A stretch of 64,000 bases of DNA from Hypomyces perniciosus (Eukaryota > Ascomycota > Sordariomycetes > Hypocreales > Hypocreaceae): assembly GCA_008477525.1 (NCBI GenBank), contig SPDT01000001.1:1550001-1614000 (forward strand). Direction: 5' to 3'. Below the pieces are notes generated by a model. It was not told the origin of the DNA. It worked only from the letters and a program-made list of their open reading frames with translations, and did not search any database. Positions 46,998 to 57,488 of this stretch are shown here, piece by piece. Within the stretch, counting starts at the first letter, position 1; each line of letters starts with the position of its first letter. The translations under genes and the position numbers were made by a program.

Positions 46998-47807
46998 TAT
47001 AACAGGTATAGCCTAACTGGAAAGTATGCAGTTAAGGCACTTCTATATTGTCTATCTATAGCTGTTAAAAAGGAGGGCTAAAAAGCAAGGATTTCTGTGT
47101 AATTAGGTAACCTTCCTATTCTGGCTAGACCCGGAATTAGGCCTGACGCTAGGACCGAGTTCCGGAGGAACTTCGGTGTAAGTCAGGAAATTTCTGTTAT
47201 CCTTAACGATAACAATTGAGCTAGGATCGGCTACCCCGCCTACCCTAGACTCAATACAATGGGCATAATGGCTATTGTGAAAAATCTGACCAAAATGGTT
47301 TCCCGTTTGTATGGCCGTGAGTCGATTTAACCGATTTTATATACAAATAAATTTTGCGGAAAATAGGAATGCGGCCATAAACCCAATTCTGCCACCGTAC
47401 ACCTATTATTAGGTCGGAGGACTATTGTAGAAGACAAAGCATTGTTCTACAATCACTTCTATAACAGCCGCACATACACTAGATATTCTATAGCTTTCTA
47501 GCTATTAGTTCAGTTACAATTCAATTGTTTATCCATTGTTAACCTAATTAGACTCTTAGTCGTTTCCTTATTGCTGCGTTGTGTGCAGCTTCGTAGAAGC
47601 TATATATAAATGAGGTTCAGTATAACCTTGTTATTTCAACAATAGCTGAAGGAAGGAAGCTCTATACTAGCTATATATGCGTTATATAGTTGTGCGTATA
47701 GGGTTGTGGCCGAGGTGGTTTCCTAATTAGGTAAGCGGTCTAGTATTGGTCGTATTTCCGGATTCGGCGTAGTCGTGATTCCGGGAGACATGGCCTAGCC
47801 TGTGACA
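46998..47807 (+). repeat. LTR family C copy 2, split by a family B LTR
   Basis: The left part (46,998-47,062, TATAACAGGTATAGCC...) and right part (47,642-47,807, ending CTAGCCTGTGACA) together match the solo LTR at 4,345-4,614 in its ends and in a GAAGG..GG..CTAT.CTAGCTATATAT block. The middle is interrupted by the family B LTR at 47,063-47,641. Net length is about 225 bp. Outer flanks (AGATA, CGCAA) do not match, so it may belong to a larger element. Confidence 0.5.
47063..47641 (+). repeat. Solo LTR, family B copy 3, with perfect 5-bp duplication
   Basis: 579 bp, TGTTAAAAAGGAGGGC to TTATTTCAACA, flanked by ATAGC at 47,058-47,062 and 47,642-47,646. It is oriented opposite to copy 2, only 336 bp away. 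Differs from copy 1 mainly by transitions plus one small deletion near the 3' end. Confidence 0.9.
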
Positions 47808-48405
47808 CGCAACCCTTCTTTTTTACAAAAAAACTCCCTACTTTAATAGAATATATCGCTACAGCTCCCTTACTAAAAAAACATATCTGTAATAATCCGG
47901 GTTAATTCTTAAAGGATAAACTGAGGCTTATGGGTTTATATTAATAGAGAGGTCAGGGATAAATACTATATAGGGTAATATAGTTACGATTTTATAAAAC
48001 AGGCGGTTTTAGTGAATACAATTATTAACAACTATTTAAATAACTATATTAAATAAGTAATAAGCCAGTTATATATATATAAAGGAAATCTATATATAAT
48101 CACTGGTATCCCAGTAAGCGTTATTGCGATTACTGCGGTAGTATAGTGATTGAGTAAGTGATTACACTTTTTGGTGTAGTGAGTGTTTAAGTGATTACTT
48201 TTAGCGCGGTGATCACTCCCTAATGATTCGTCGGTGTAACCGATATTCTCCCGTGTCCCTGTAACCTGGTCTTCGATATGGTCGGGTTATAATAGTATCC
48301 CTTTTTCACTTAAAAGAGGAATACTCTTTTAAAGGCTAGGCATTTAAATCGGATAACTCTAATCTGCAGGAAAAAGGGCATTCTTTTACTAAAAAACTAT
48401 TTAAT
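47808..48405 (+). repeat. Repeat shared with 2,232-2,420, interrupted by a solo LTR
   Basis: 47,808-47,887 plus 48,300-48,405 align with 2,232-2,420 (CGCAACCCTT...AATAGAATATAT...TATCCCTTTTT...AAAAGAGGAATACT...). Read through, 48,310-48,405 suggests KRNTLLKARHLNRITL, possibly former coding sequence of an unidentified transposon. The copy here is less mutated than the one at 2.2 kb. Confidence 0.55.
47888..48294 (-). repeat. Solo LTR, family A copy (minus), near-perfect duplication
   Basis: In plus orientation TGTAATAATCCGGGTTAATTC...GGTCGGGTTATAATA, the reverse of TGTCACGACCCGACC...GATCGTCACA after RIP-type change. Flanks ATATC (47,883-47,887) and GTATC (48,295-48,299) are a 5-bp duplication with one A/G transition. 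The uninterrupted site survives at about 2,310-2,320. 407 bp. Confidence 0.75.
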
Positions 48406-48792
48406 TGTCACGACCCGACCATTATAAGAACGTGATATAGTATATACCCGGAGGAACCTCGGATAAATAAACCAATCAGCATTAGATCACTTAGGTTACC
48501 ATAAACTATAAAGTAATCCCAGTAAGCTAATAGAAAGACTCACTATAGATTATTAGGAAAATAAGCGTAATTTAAAGTAATTTATAATTATTCCCTTTAT
48601 ATATATATAACTAGCTTATTACTTATTTAATATAGTTATTTAAATAGTTATTAACTAATTGCATTTACTAGAACTGCTTATTCTATAGAATTATAACTAT
48701 ATTACTTTATTTAATATTTATCTTTAACCTTTCTATTAATATAAACCTATAAACTTTAGTTTATCCCTTAAAAATTAACCTAGATTGTTATA
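48406..48792 (+). repeat. LTR family A, 5' LTR of a truncated element
   Basis: Starts TGTCACGACCCGACC and ends GATTGTTATA (GATCGTCACA after C-to-T). Followed by TATTAATAACTTTT, the mutated form of the TAGTGGCGATTT sequence seen after the 27-kb copy (primer-binding-site-like). Flanks do not duplicate, as expected for the 5' LTR of a longer element running right. Confidence 0.65.
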
Positions 48793-50011
48793 TATTAATA
48801 ACTTTTATTTAAAAGGCTATTAAAAATCCTAAGCAATATTATAAGTATATCTACTATAGTATCCTCTTTTAATAACTTTAATACTTTACTTTTTACTCTA
48901 CTTTTTTATTAAAAATAAAACTATAATAAAAATAATAATATAAATAAAAGTAAAAATAAAAATAAAGTTAATAAAATAAAATAACTTTATATTTATATAA
49001 AGGAAGCTTTTTAATATATAAAAATTAACTATATAAAATAGGAATAATATTATTAGCATTTAATTATTAAAAACGCTAGACTTTAGCAGGCAATTTACTA
49101 ATAGTAAACAGCTATTATAAACTTTTAGAACTAAATACTACCTAGACCTGCTCTAAACCTTATATTAAACTTTAAAGGGAATTAACCTTTAAAGGACTTA
49201 AAAGAGTCGCTTAAAATATAACCCTTTAAGTACTTTAATAAAAATACTATAATACTTTAACTATTTTTATTTAACTATATAACTGTTTTACCTACTTTTT
49301 AACTAGCTTTAGTATAGAGATTAATAAAATTCTTTTAGCCGCTAAATAACTTAAAAGAAACGCCTTAAAGTAATTTAAACTTACTTAAAAGGATTTCTTT
49401 AATAATAGAATTAAAGTTAATAAATAACTATAAATTATATTTATTAACTATAATTAATTTAAAGAAAATTTAAAGAATATCTTTAATAATATTAATAAAG
49501 AATATACTATAGAAAGTAAGCTTATAAATTTAATTTAAAAAGGAAAATATTTTAACTATATTATATATTTTAAAAACTATACTTTTAAAGTTAAATAAAG
49601 AAACGTTATTTTGATTAAACGCTTTTATAATAGATTTAAACTAAAAGTTAAAAAGGAAGCCTATAAGTTTTCTTAAAATAAAGGTATTATTAAGTTTATT
49701 AAAAAATGTATAAATATAAATAATTCACTTTATAAACTTTATTTAAATATAAAGAAAGGATAGTAGTAATTTAAATAAATTTATAAATATTAAAGATATA
49801 TAAATTAAAGTAAAAAGCAATAAAAATATATCGCTAACTTTAATAATAAAAGACTTAATTAAATAAATTTAAACATTATTTAAAAAAAAAGGTAAAGGTT
49901 ATTTATTATAACTATAATAAATTAAAATATTTCTTAAAAGACTATAAAACTTTATAAAAGCTAAAAACCAATAAACCTTAAAAGCCTATACTAAAACCTA
50001 GATAAAAGGTT
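48793..50011 (+). mobile_element. RIP-degraded internal region of a family A Ty3 element
   Basis: AT-rich with no open frame. Lies directly after the family A 5' LTR and should be leader and gag. Faint gag-like readings only. Cut off at 50,012 by the family D LTR. Confidence 0.45.
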
Positions 50012-50183
50012 TATTATAGTATAGAAAGGCAGGTCAGGGCAAATATTATTATTGTTCCGTAGAGAGCAAGAAAGCCCTAAGGCTCTACAGAAAGCTATAG
50101 CTAGGAACGCGTTAGGGCCTGGTCATATAACCAAAGCTTATATAATAGGGCGTCAATATCGCGTTATAGTCAATGCTATAACA
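50012..50183 (-). repeat. 172-bp LTR, family D, RIP-mutated copy
   Basis: Same length as the copy at 21,670-21,841, with many C-to-T and G-to-A differences: CACGTGAC has become CATATAAC/TATATAAT. On the minus strand it is preceded by AAAGAAGGGGGGTAT (50,198-50,184), a polypurine tract, so it is the 3' LTR of a minus-strand element whose remains extend right to about 50,526. Flanking 5-mers do not match. Confidence 0.7.
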
Positions 50184-50544
50184 ATACCCCCCTTCTTTAT
50201 CGCGCCATTCGGCCGCAAATAGCTATATTACTTGTATAAATCGAAATTCCAGGTAATCTATCTTAATACTTTTAATATAAAGGCAAATAAAGCGAATTAT
50301 ATAGTTTTTAATATTAATGATATATAGTTTAGTTATAGGCTTTAACGCAGTATAGTCTTTAGTTAATAATCTATAAACTTTAGTTTCTTTCCAGCTATTT
50401 CCTCCTTTTCCTTTTTTATAATTCCTTTTAATATTTATTACAGTAGGCCTGGCTTCTTTAGGTTTCTTTTATAAAAGTTTTATATTACTTTCTTTTAGCT
50501 TTATAAGTATTTAGTTAATTATTATATAATGAAAAGAGGGAGTC
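50184..50544 (-). mobile_element. 3' internal remnant of the family D element
   Basis: AT-rich sequence with the polypurine tract at its left end and a TAATGAAAAGAGGGAGT tract at its right end, where AT-rich DNA gives way to normal composition. No readable protein. Confidence 0.4.
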
Positions 50545-51325
50545 TAGAGTATACACTTCAAGTACTCAGTGAGGAAGCGGCCAGCAGGAGATGGGGCCGG
50601 TAAGTATAATCCTCGCTCCACCAGCCTCAGCTTTGAATCAACTTCTGGCCTATTGACTGGAGTATAGCCATTTCACGGCCGAGCCTCGTAGGGCCGAATA
50701 TGCCTCCTGAGACAATGTACTACTCCCCTGCATAACCACCCTTGAAAACTCATGCCTCAGAGAGGACCTTGTTATTGCGGGGTGACATGAGACACTCACT
50801 GGCCGGCTACATTATGCCCACCTTTGTCTTTCTTTAACTGTCTCGGCAATTAGCATATCGGGGTCAGGAACAATCGGGAGGAGAGGGAAGTTAAAATAAG
50901 ACAACGAAGAGAGGGGAGATGAAACCTATCCGATTGTCTATAATACTACTTTGGCAAAGGAGTTGTCTAGCAAGACAGACTCCCTTGAGCGATCTGCAAA
51001 TATGTCAGCTGGTGTCTGAGCGTGCGCAATATGCCATGTGAGACTTCAGGACAATAACAATCTCTTTCTCATCTCGGCGGCCGAGGTATGGAACAGCGAT
51101 ACAGTCTCTTTTGGGTTGTGACTTTGTTATCTTACTACTGTCAGGGAAAGCCCTGCATGCTACTACGACCACTGCTATAAAAACCCTTTGCTCCCCATGT
51201 TCCTGATCTCTTCCATTATTCTCCTCTCTCTCGTTGCATTGTGTCCAGCTCCACCAGTTCTCTAGAATATTCATCTTCGGATATACACCATCCTCCTCAA
51301 CTCAAATACTACCCGACCATTTACG
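50545..51325. other. Intergenic and promoter region of CFEM gene
   Basis: About 780 bp of normal composition. A TATA box (TATAAAAA, 51,176-51,183) lies about 145 bp before the CFEM start codon. No supported gene; the short minus-strand frame 51,005-51,274 overlaps this promoter. Confidence 0.5.
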
Positions 51326-52430
51326 ATGAAGACCGCTCTGGTCGCTATCGCTGCTGCCGGCCTTGTTGCTGCCTGGGATTTCTCCGGCCAGCTCAAGTGC
51401 ATTGTAAGTCCCTCTCCGTCGCAACTCTCGCGTCCGGTATTTGTACAACTCGCTTACCACCCGTGTCGTTCAGGCTCCTTGTCTCACGGATGCCATGCCC
51501 AAAGTGGGCTGCAAGCTGGAAGATAAAGCCTGCGCCTGCGAGGGGGACACTCAGAAGAAGCTCCTGGACAACGCCGCGCCCTGTATCTCCAAGTGCCAGC
51601 CCGATGAGGCTCAACAGGCTGAATCTGCTGTTCTCGCTGCCTGCGCCGAGATCACAGACCTGTTGCACAGGGAGACGAAAGACCCTTCCGCCTCAGCTGG
51701 CTTCAGTTTCCACAGCGTGGCTGGATCCCAAACCCTTTCTCAGACTGGTCCTGGGATTGGTTCCAGGGCGGCGGCTGGCACTGGTCCTGTAGAGTGCAAA
51801 AAAGACTCCAAATGCAAGTCAGGATTTTCCTGCGGGTACAAAGCTGAAGGGCATGCTTGCGCTAAAAAAACAGGCCGCTGCAAAAACGAGCTCGATTGCG
51901 GGATTCCTATCCGATTTGACAACAGATGCTTCAAGGGATATTGTTATGATTTCAGAGGAAACAAGGCGTATGGAGAAAAATGCAGCGCCCACGTTATTGA
52001 AGAGTGTGGGCAGAAGTTGTCTTGCGATCGTACCCATGGCATCTGCAAACGCGATGGTGGCAAATGCGCCGCCACCGACGAATGTGTGAGCAACCAGAAA
52101 TGCGTTGACGGAATCTGTCTCAAATCGGACGGGAGAGCCGAAGGACAACCATGCAGAGCCGCAGTCAATTGCGTGGGAGCGCTGACATGCTTTGAAAACA
52201 AATGCGCAAAGCTCAGGCAGCCTGGCCAGACATGCTCGGGCTCGCATCAGTGTGTCGCGGGAAGCGAATGTCCAAACGGCGCATGCGGACCGGTGTCCAA
52301 GAAGGCAAGCAAATGCACCAACGAGTCCGACTGCCAATCCAACTTCCGGTGCTTTGAGGGCGGAGTATGCTGTAAAACGAACAGCTCTTATAATAGCGAT
52401 TGCAGAAAAAACGGAAGAGCTGCTGCGTAA
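51326..52430 (+). CDS. Secreted CFEM-domain protein with cysteine-rich tail
   Basis: Two exons, 51326-51403 and 51474-52430 (GTAAGT donor, TTCAG acceptor), give 344 residues. Residues 1-16 are a signal peptide (MKTALVAIAAAGLVAA). Residues about 25-85 form an eight-cysteine CFEM domain: LKCIAPCLTDAMPKVGCKL, KACACEGD, PCISKC and LAAC. The usual CFEM Asp before CxC (LEDKACAC) is present. CFEM proteins act at the fungal wall or membrane, some binding heme. From about residue 140 a long tail holds many CxxxxxxxxC units (CKKDSKCKSGFSC, CSGSHQCVAGSEC, CTNESDCQSNFRC), like Dickkopf-type cysteine repeats. No GPI signal is evident, so it is probably released. The CFEM-plus-tail arrangement is uncommon. 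Confidence 0.8.
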
Positions 52431-52821
52431 GTATGATACAGTATAATGTATATTGCTATGCTGTAAAAGGTTGGCTTCTAGGATGGAGATGGCTCTTCTT
52501 CGTTTTGTAATCTTATACATTATCTATTTTCCGGAACAAAGGTGGTTTGGTTGTATGAAGGATAGGAAGGCAAACGAGGTCACGCAACCTTGTATTTAAT
52601 GGTAATCTTCACTTGCTGGGATTTTCAATATTACCGCGATACCTATCTATGGGAGCGAAAGTATTCCTCCTTCACTCTCTTTGAGTGGCCAAGTGCCCGC
52701 CATCAAACAAGCTCAATACCCTCCAAATATTCCACCCCTGGCCATATCTCACCCCTTATCATAATAGGGCACGTATACTGAAAAATTCCCAGCATATGAA
52801 TAGCAACTCGAAAAGCAGTTT
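52431..52821. other. Intergenic, no feature
   Basis: 3' flank of the CFEM gene and of the facing HET fragment. No coding content, repeat or regulatory site recognised. Confidence 0.5.
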
Positions 52822-53337
52822 TCAGTCGGGTGTACTTGTCGAATCATAGGCTGATGAGAGTTTACCCCGTAAGAACAACATCGGTGAAAACGGCCAACTG
52901 GTCAAGCGTAACCATTTTAGAATGAAAGCGCTTGATTTGTCCCCTTTACCAGGCCATATATTGACTTGCTGTGCTTTTACATATACCTCTACCATAATCT
53001 GCACCTGTGAGCTCTTTTCGTGGTTATCCTTTTGGTTAATGCAGATAGCGTCGATCCATAATTGCCGAAATACCCCTGGCTTGGATGGGCGGAGTCTTCT
53101 CATAGCATCTTCAGCATTTTTAGTGACGTAATACTCTCGGCCATTGGCATTAACAAGTCGATCGAGTTGTTGTCCGCCCCATGTATATGAGAGAGCCTCG
53201 TAGGATGGCGATGCGTCGAGGGAGACGGCGAGGAGGTCGAAGCAAAGAACGTCTTCAGGGTTTGCAGCGCTATGAAGCTTGATCACACGAATACTGCGCT
53301 TGTTGGGAAGTTTAGGATAAGTGCCTAGCGCAGCCAT
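52822..53337 (-). pseudogene. Truncated HET-domain protein
   Basis: The open frame extends to 53,421, but the Met at 53,337 (MAALGTYPKLPNKRSIRVI) is the usual kind of start; that gives 171 residues. The N-terminal part of a heterokaryon-incompatibility domain is clear: SYEALSYTWGG, LWIDAICINQKDNHEKSSQV and VYVKAQQVNIWPGKGD. After about residue 140 the similarity ends and a stop follows, whereas HET proteins normally run for 500 residues or more. It is thus either a decayed fragment or a short expressed HET protein. HET proteins trigger cell death upon non-self fusion; this one probably cannot. Confidence 0.65.
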
Positions 53338-53421
53338 TTTGATGCTGCGCTCAAATACATGAAGGAATATGTGCTGTGTTTCAAATGTTCCCGAATAGAA
53401 AAGACGCCAACATCGTTTCAT

Positions 53422-54440
53422 GGCTACAGACGCACTAAGAGGCCTAATGTCAGAACCATCATTCTGGGCGAATCACAAAGCACCATGTGCCAGCTATGTA
53501 TTGGAGAGATATCGTCGTTTTGTCCAATGAACTAGCTCGATGTGCCTGTTTTGTCATCAGAGAAAATGCACCACGTAGCTTGAAATCCAATTTCAATTGG
53601 CTCGAGTGTCTTTTTTAAAATGTTAGATATCTTCAATGCCAATTTGGTAGATTTTGCATGAAAGGTAGAATCAGAACTCTGCTGGCACTGGCTGAATGGA
53701 ACAAGGATGGATTCTTGCAACTCCACCAACCAGCCTCGTTAACGCTCTACCAACATCCGCATTTCCACCCAATATGACATGGAAATTGGTAATATACTAC
53801 CCGCTGGTGTGACCTTTGGTAATTAGGTGAAGGGTCTACTTAAAGCTGTGTTCTATGTAACTGTACCTAATTAAGGACTTCTTCCGCACCCAAGGTTACG
53901 ATTGATAAGGAATAATAAAAATAGACTGAGGAGCATTGAGTACGGAGTACTCCGTAATAGTTGTCAGTTAAATCGGCAGACTAATGCTATTCCACATTAG
54001 GAATAGTGTTTGGGAATGCTTTCAGTGTATCTGTGCATGTCTGTGCGTGTTTTTAATGTGTCTGCAACTTGTAGTGTAATGTGGGCTGTAGGTCCATGCT
54101 CTTACAGCTGGGGGGGTTGAGTTGCATGAGATGAGACGAAGCTATCTACACTCCGAAACAGAGGTGGTTTGTCTGCATCATAAATAATGAGAAGGGAAGT
54201 GATCATGCGATCTCGTATTTAACAGAAGGGGACTTAACAATGCTCACTTGAGGCAAACCAGTGGAACAAGATATCTCGTATAGTCCTGAAAATGTTTTAT
54301 GTAGTACTAGAAATACGCTATACAGCCCTACTAGGTAGTTTCATGTTCCAAAATTCCCTACTCCGTGCAATGCGGTAAGACCTCGCAATGACATCAGGCA
54401 TGAAGACTGACTTCTTACTGCACACAGCGTCATCCCAGGA
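53422..54440. other. Intergenic, with a perfect TACGGAGTA palindrome
   Basis: No supported gene. TACGGAGTACTCCGTA at 53,941-53,956 is a perfect 16-bp palindrome built from two facing copies of the window's recurring motif. A short minus-strand frame at 53,532-53,729 has no recognisable domain. Confidence 0.5.
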
Positions 54441-54445
54441 TTTCA

Positions 54446-54455
54446 CATATATATA
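54446..54455 (+). promoter_or_regulatory. TATA box of the secreted protein gene
   Basis: CATATATATA lies about 130 bp before the start at 54,580 and is followed by a CA-rich leader. Confidence 0.5.
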
Positions 54456-54579
54456 GCCATGTCAATAGCCATGGCTTCTATCAGAGCATCTTCGAACAAC
54501 ATACACCTCAGCAAACAACATCACCACATTTCAAGCTTCTCTTCAGCTACCAACAAGCTATCATCACAAATCAAACACA

Positions 54580-55131
54580 ATGCTTTCCACTATCAACTAC
54601 GGCTTTCTTCTTCTTGGCCTTCCTGCCGCATATGCAGCAAGCCTTGGAGCCGATCCTCGCGGACTGATTCCTCAGGAAGCATGCTCCCTCCAAGGAGCGA
54701 ATTCGGGAGTTGTCTCAGCCGACCTGCAGGCTCTTGCCGTCGCTCTTAAGCAGAATACCCTCGAAACCGGTTCAATTGACGATAGTATCCTCATCAAAGC
54801 CTCGCATGCTATTCAATTCTCTGCAGGCACAGCAGCAGCATGCGTGCAAAACAACTTCTTATTCGACAATTCGCATTACTCCCGGTCAGATATTGCGGAT
54901 GCGATTGCAAAGAGCTTTATCAACTGCTGCGACGGAACAGACTTTTGCAACAACAAGCCTTTCAGCACTATTCGCGGTGATACCGGACTGAAAGCAATCG
55001 TTCAAATTCAGAACCCCGGCGAGGAATGCAAGTCCCCGAATGGTGGTGCTTCTGGAAAATTGGAAAACGCGGAGATTATTGCTAAGACGGCGAAGCTCTT
55101 TTTTGACATCTTTAGTGCGCTTAGGGGTTGA
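54580..55131 (+). CDS. Secreted protein of unknown function, 183 aa
   Basis: Single exon. Residues 1-19 are a signal peptide (MLSTINYGFLLLGLPAAYA). The mature part has six cysteines, notably NCCDGTDFCNN in the middle, and a C-terminal helix-like segment (NAEIIAKTAKLFFDIFSALRG) without a charged end. No known domain is recognised. The start is supported by the signal peptide and a CA-rich leader behind a TATA box. Neighbours (CFEM protein, broken HET gene) suggest an accessory region; a secreted interaction protein is possible but unproven. Confidence 0.65.
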   Translation: MLSTINYGFLLLGLPAAYAASLGADPRGLIPQEACSLQGANSGVVSADLQALAVALKQNTLETGSIDDSILIKASHAIQFSAGTAAACVQNNFLFDNSHYSRSDIADAIAKSFINCCDGTDFCNNKPFSTIRGDTGLKAIVQIQNPGEECKSPNGGASGKLENAEIIAKTAKLFFDIFSALRG

Positions 55132-56340
55132 TATATAGGTTGTGTCGGATCATTCAGGAGTGGTAGAGCCAGCTGGTCTGGACTCGGGCATAGATCAATT
55201 TTGAGTTCCTAGTGTTTCCTAATATACTATTGCGAAGTCTTTTCGACATCTTCACTCTCCTCTTCCGAATTCCAGATGTCGAAGCTCTCGATATGACTTC
55301 AACCTCTTATATCATCGTTATCGCCATAGTCGTGGTCGTATTCATACTCATTGTTAGAGTAATCATCATTGTAATCGTCATCATCATCATAGTCATAGTC
55401 ATCGTCGTCTTTATAGTCATCGTCACATGCTTCTGCAGCACCGCAAATTGCACTCACGCGGATCAGATCCCACTGCAGCTGAAGCAATTGAAAACTCGGC
55501 GATGGGATTGGTGAGGACTTCTCGGGTGTTAAAGACCTGGTCATATAGGTCTGGTGCAAAATCTACGCAAACTCCTCACTCCTCTAGGAAAAAGAAACGA
55601 AGAAACAGATTCTAATCATGGCCAGGGCTGGGCATGTTGAAGTACAGAAGGTGTGTTGGTAAGCAAGCGCAGGGGGAATCATGAACTTCGCACCCATCTT
55701 TGCATACACAGCTCTCGGGTTTTTATCTTTTTTTTTAAAAAAAAATAGTCATTCTAATTTGCATCGAGCACTGCGTTGTCTGTGCAAAATTTTCTGGGAG
55801 CCGTGTATAACAGAGTCGGTCGTACAGTGGGTTCAGTATCATACCTAGGTACATTGCATTTTTCATGCAGCAAACGCGCCTCGCCAACCTCCTGACAGGT
55901 AGCAATCATATCAATACAGCTTCCCTTCACTTCTATTGTCGCTTTTATCACAGACACCAAGTCCTCTCTTGTGTCATATCTTCGTCGTCTTGCACAGGCA
56001 GTGGCCGCTCCCACCCGCACAACCTCGTCGACCTACTCTGCAAAGGGAGCTACCATTGCCATTCGACCAGTTTCCTCCAGCCCAAGCTGAAATAGGATTC
56101 TCCGGGCATGTCTTGCAGCCGTGCGAGGAGAAGCAGTTCCACCGCCAAATACCCATAAAGACGATTGGGCATACATCGAGCTCAAGATAAGAGCTTGACA
56201 GTCCCTCGAAGTTTCCACTACCTGTGCTCATATGTGATGGGAGTCGGCTCGAGACCGCTTACGTATGCTATCTGAAGGAAGAGATTGACATTTCAGACTC
56301 GTCACATACGTACAGGTACATGGACTATGGTCACCACCTG
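55132..56340. other. Intergenic with a (TCA)n-like low-complexity tract
   Basis: About 1.2 kb without a supported gene. 55,300-55,435 is a degenerate TCA/TCG trinucleotide tract whose minus strand would encode an Asp/Tyr run. Short runs of T and A occur near 55,725-55,745. Confidence 0.5.
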
Positions 56341-57133
56341 TTAAACTTGAACGAATCTTCCTCCAAGACCTGATGTATCATTCAATCGATCCCGCAAACC
56401 GTCAAGCTCAGCTTTCAGCTCATCAGCGCTGGTCTCTCGCGATGCACTATAGAAGTTGATAAGGGTTGCTTTCCCATCATGAATCGGAAAATTATGCTTG
56501 TTGGTGTCACCATGCTTGATATCCAATTGGTGAAGCTTAGATAAAACTTGGCGACAAAGAGGTAGGTCTTCCGGTGTAGGATAGTGGAAATCTGGACCGC
56601 GAGCCACGATGAAGCCAATGACCCTTCCTTCTTCAGTCAAGTGACCGAGAAAAGTAGGGCCGATTTGGTTGCCTTCAATCCATTCGTAGGCTGCCATCTC
56701 CTGCTCTAGTTGAGGTACCTCCCACCAAAACCGTACAAATTTCGCAAGGACTTGTCGTTGACCTGAAGCGAGGAGACGTTGCCTCGTAGACATTAGTTCG
56801 AAGCTTTTGTCCCATCTGAAGCTCTAGGTAGTCGATTCGAGTAGGGTGCCAAGTTTTGGAGATCCCCTGGAGGTTTATCCTCGAGACGGTCGCAAAGTGA
56901 GGCTCTCCTATTGTGGGGTTACGGGAGACATGGCCGGTATTCCAATCGCCAGACGGTAGTGGCGGTAGGAGGGTAACCAACGAAGGGCCGAAACACATGT
57001 CACTTGGGTCATAAACACCTTCGTCTATTGTGACATACTTGACTGATTTGTTGACGAGAAGGCGAAACTCACTCTCACCCTCTTCATCAACACTGGCTTG
57101 GAGCACGTGGATGTCTGCAGCAGGATTCGACAT
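56341..57133 (-). pseudogene. Frameshifted fungal kinase-like protein gene
   Basis: Two overlapping minus-strand frames make one protein. The first (57133 on) reads to HPTRIDYLELQMGQKLR and NVYEATSPRF; the second continues VLAKFVRFWWEVPQLEQ, AAYEWIEGNQIGPTFLGHL, HQLDIKHGDTNKHNF and HDGKATLINFYSASR. They are joined only by a one-base shift near 56,749-56,756, where no intron fits. The family is a large fungal group of small kinase-like proteins, often misnamed alpha-galactosidase A. HGD of the catalytic loop is kept, but the metal-binding Asp of the expected LIDFD is Asn (LINFY). So the gene is broken twice: by frame and at a catalytic residue. A sequencing error could explain the shift but not the substitution. 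Confidence 0.65.
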
Positions 57134-57488
57134 GGCGGATTCCGAAGTTAAGCTTGGAACTTAGACCATGTATGTGAAAACATGGTTATAATAAGGATGG
57201 GCCAGGTGTATTGGTATAACCATGCTATCGTTATATCCAGGCTAACAAATCTGCACTTTCACGGTATTTTACCAAGAATAGGTACAAATCGAACCAATAA
57301 TTCCACATGCATGGGGTTTCTATGGAAGGACGTATACCTTACAGTCTATAGCAGCAAGTGGGTGGCAATAAAACATTGACCGCAAAAGGCATATATACCT
57401 GCAAAATTAGTTCTCAAAAGGTGTTGTGTTATGGTGTGTTGGGAGTCTGGCTCGTTTGGCTGGAGGGAGGATCTGTTCCAAATTATCC
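57134..57488. other. Intergenic, no feature
   Basis: Between two minus-strand genes. Holds the upstream region of the kinase-like gene. Only short frames without domains. Confidence 0.45.

Noticed and set aside
53532..53729. Minus-strand 65-codon frame beside the HET fragment
   Set aside because: No HET or other motif; cannot be joined to the fragment by plausible splicing.
55299..55559. Minus-strand Asp/Tyr-rich 86-codon frame
   Set aside because: Generated by a degenerate trinucleotide repeat; no start context, neighbours or homologue recognised.
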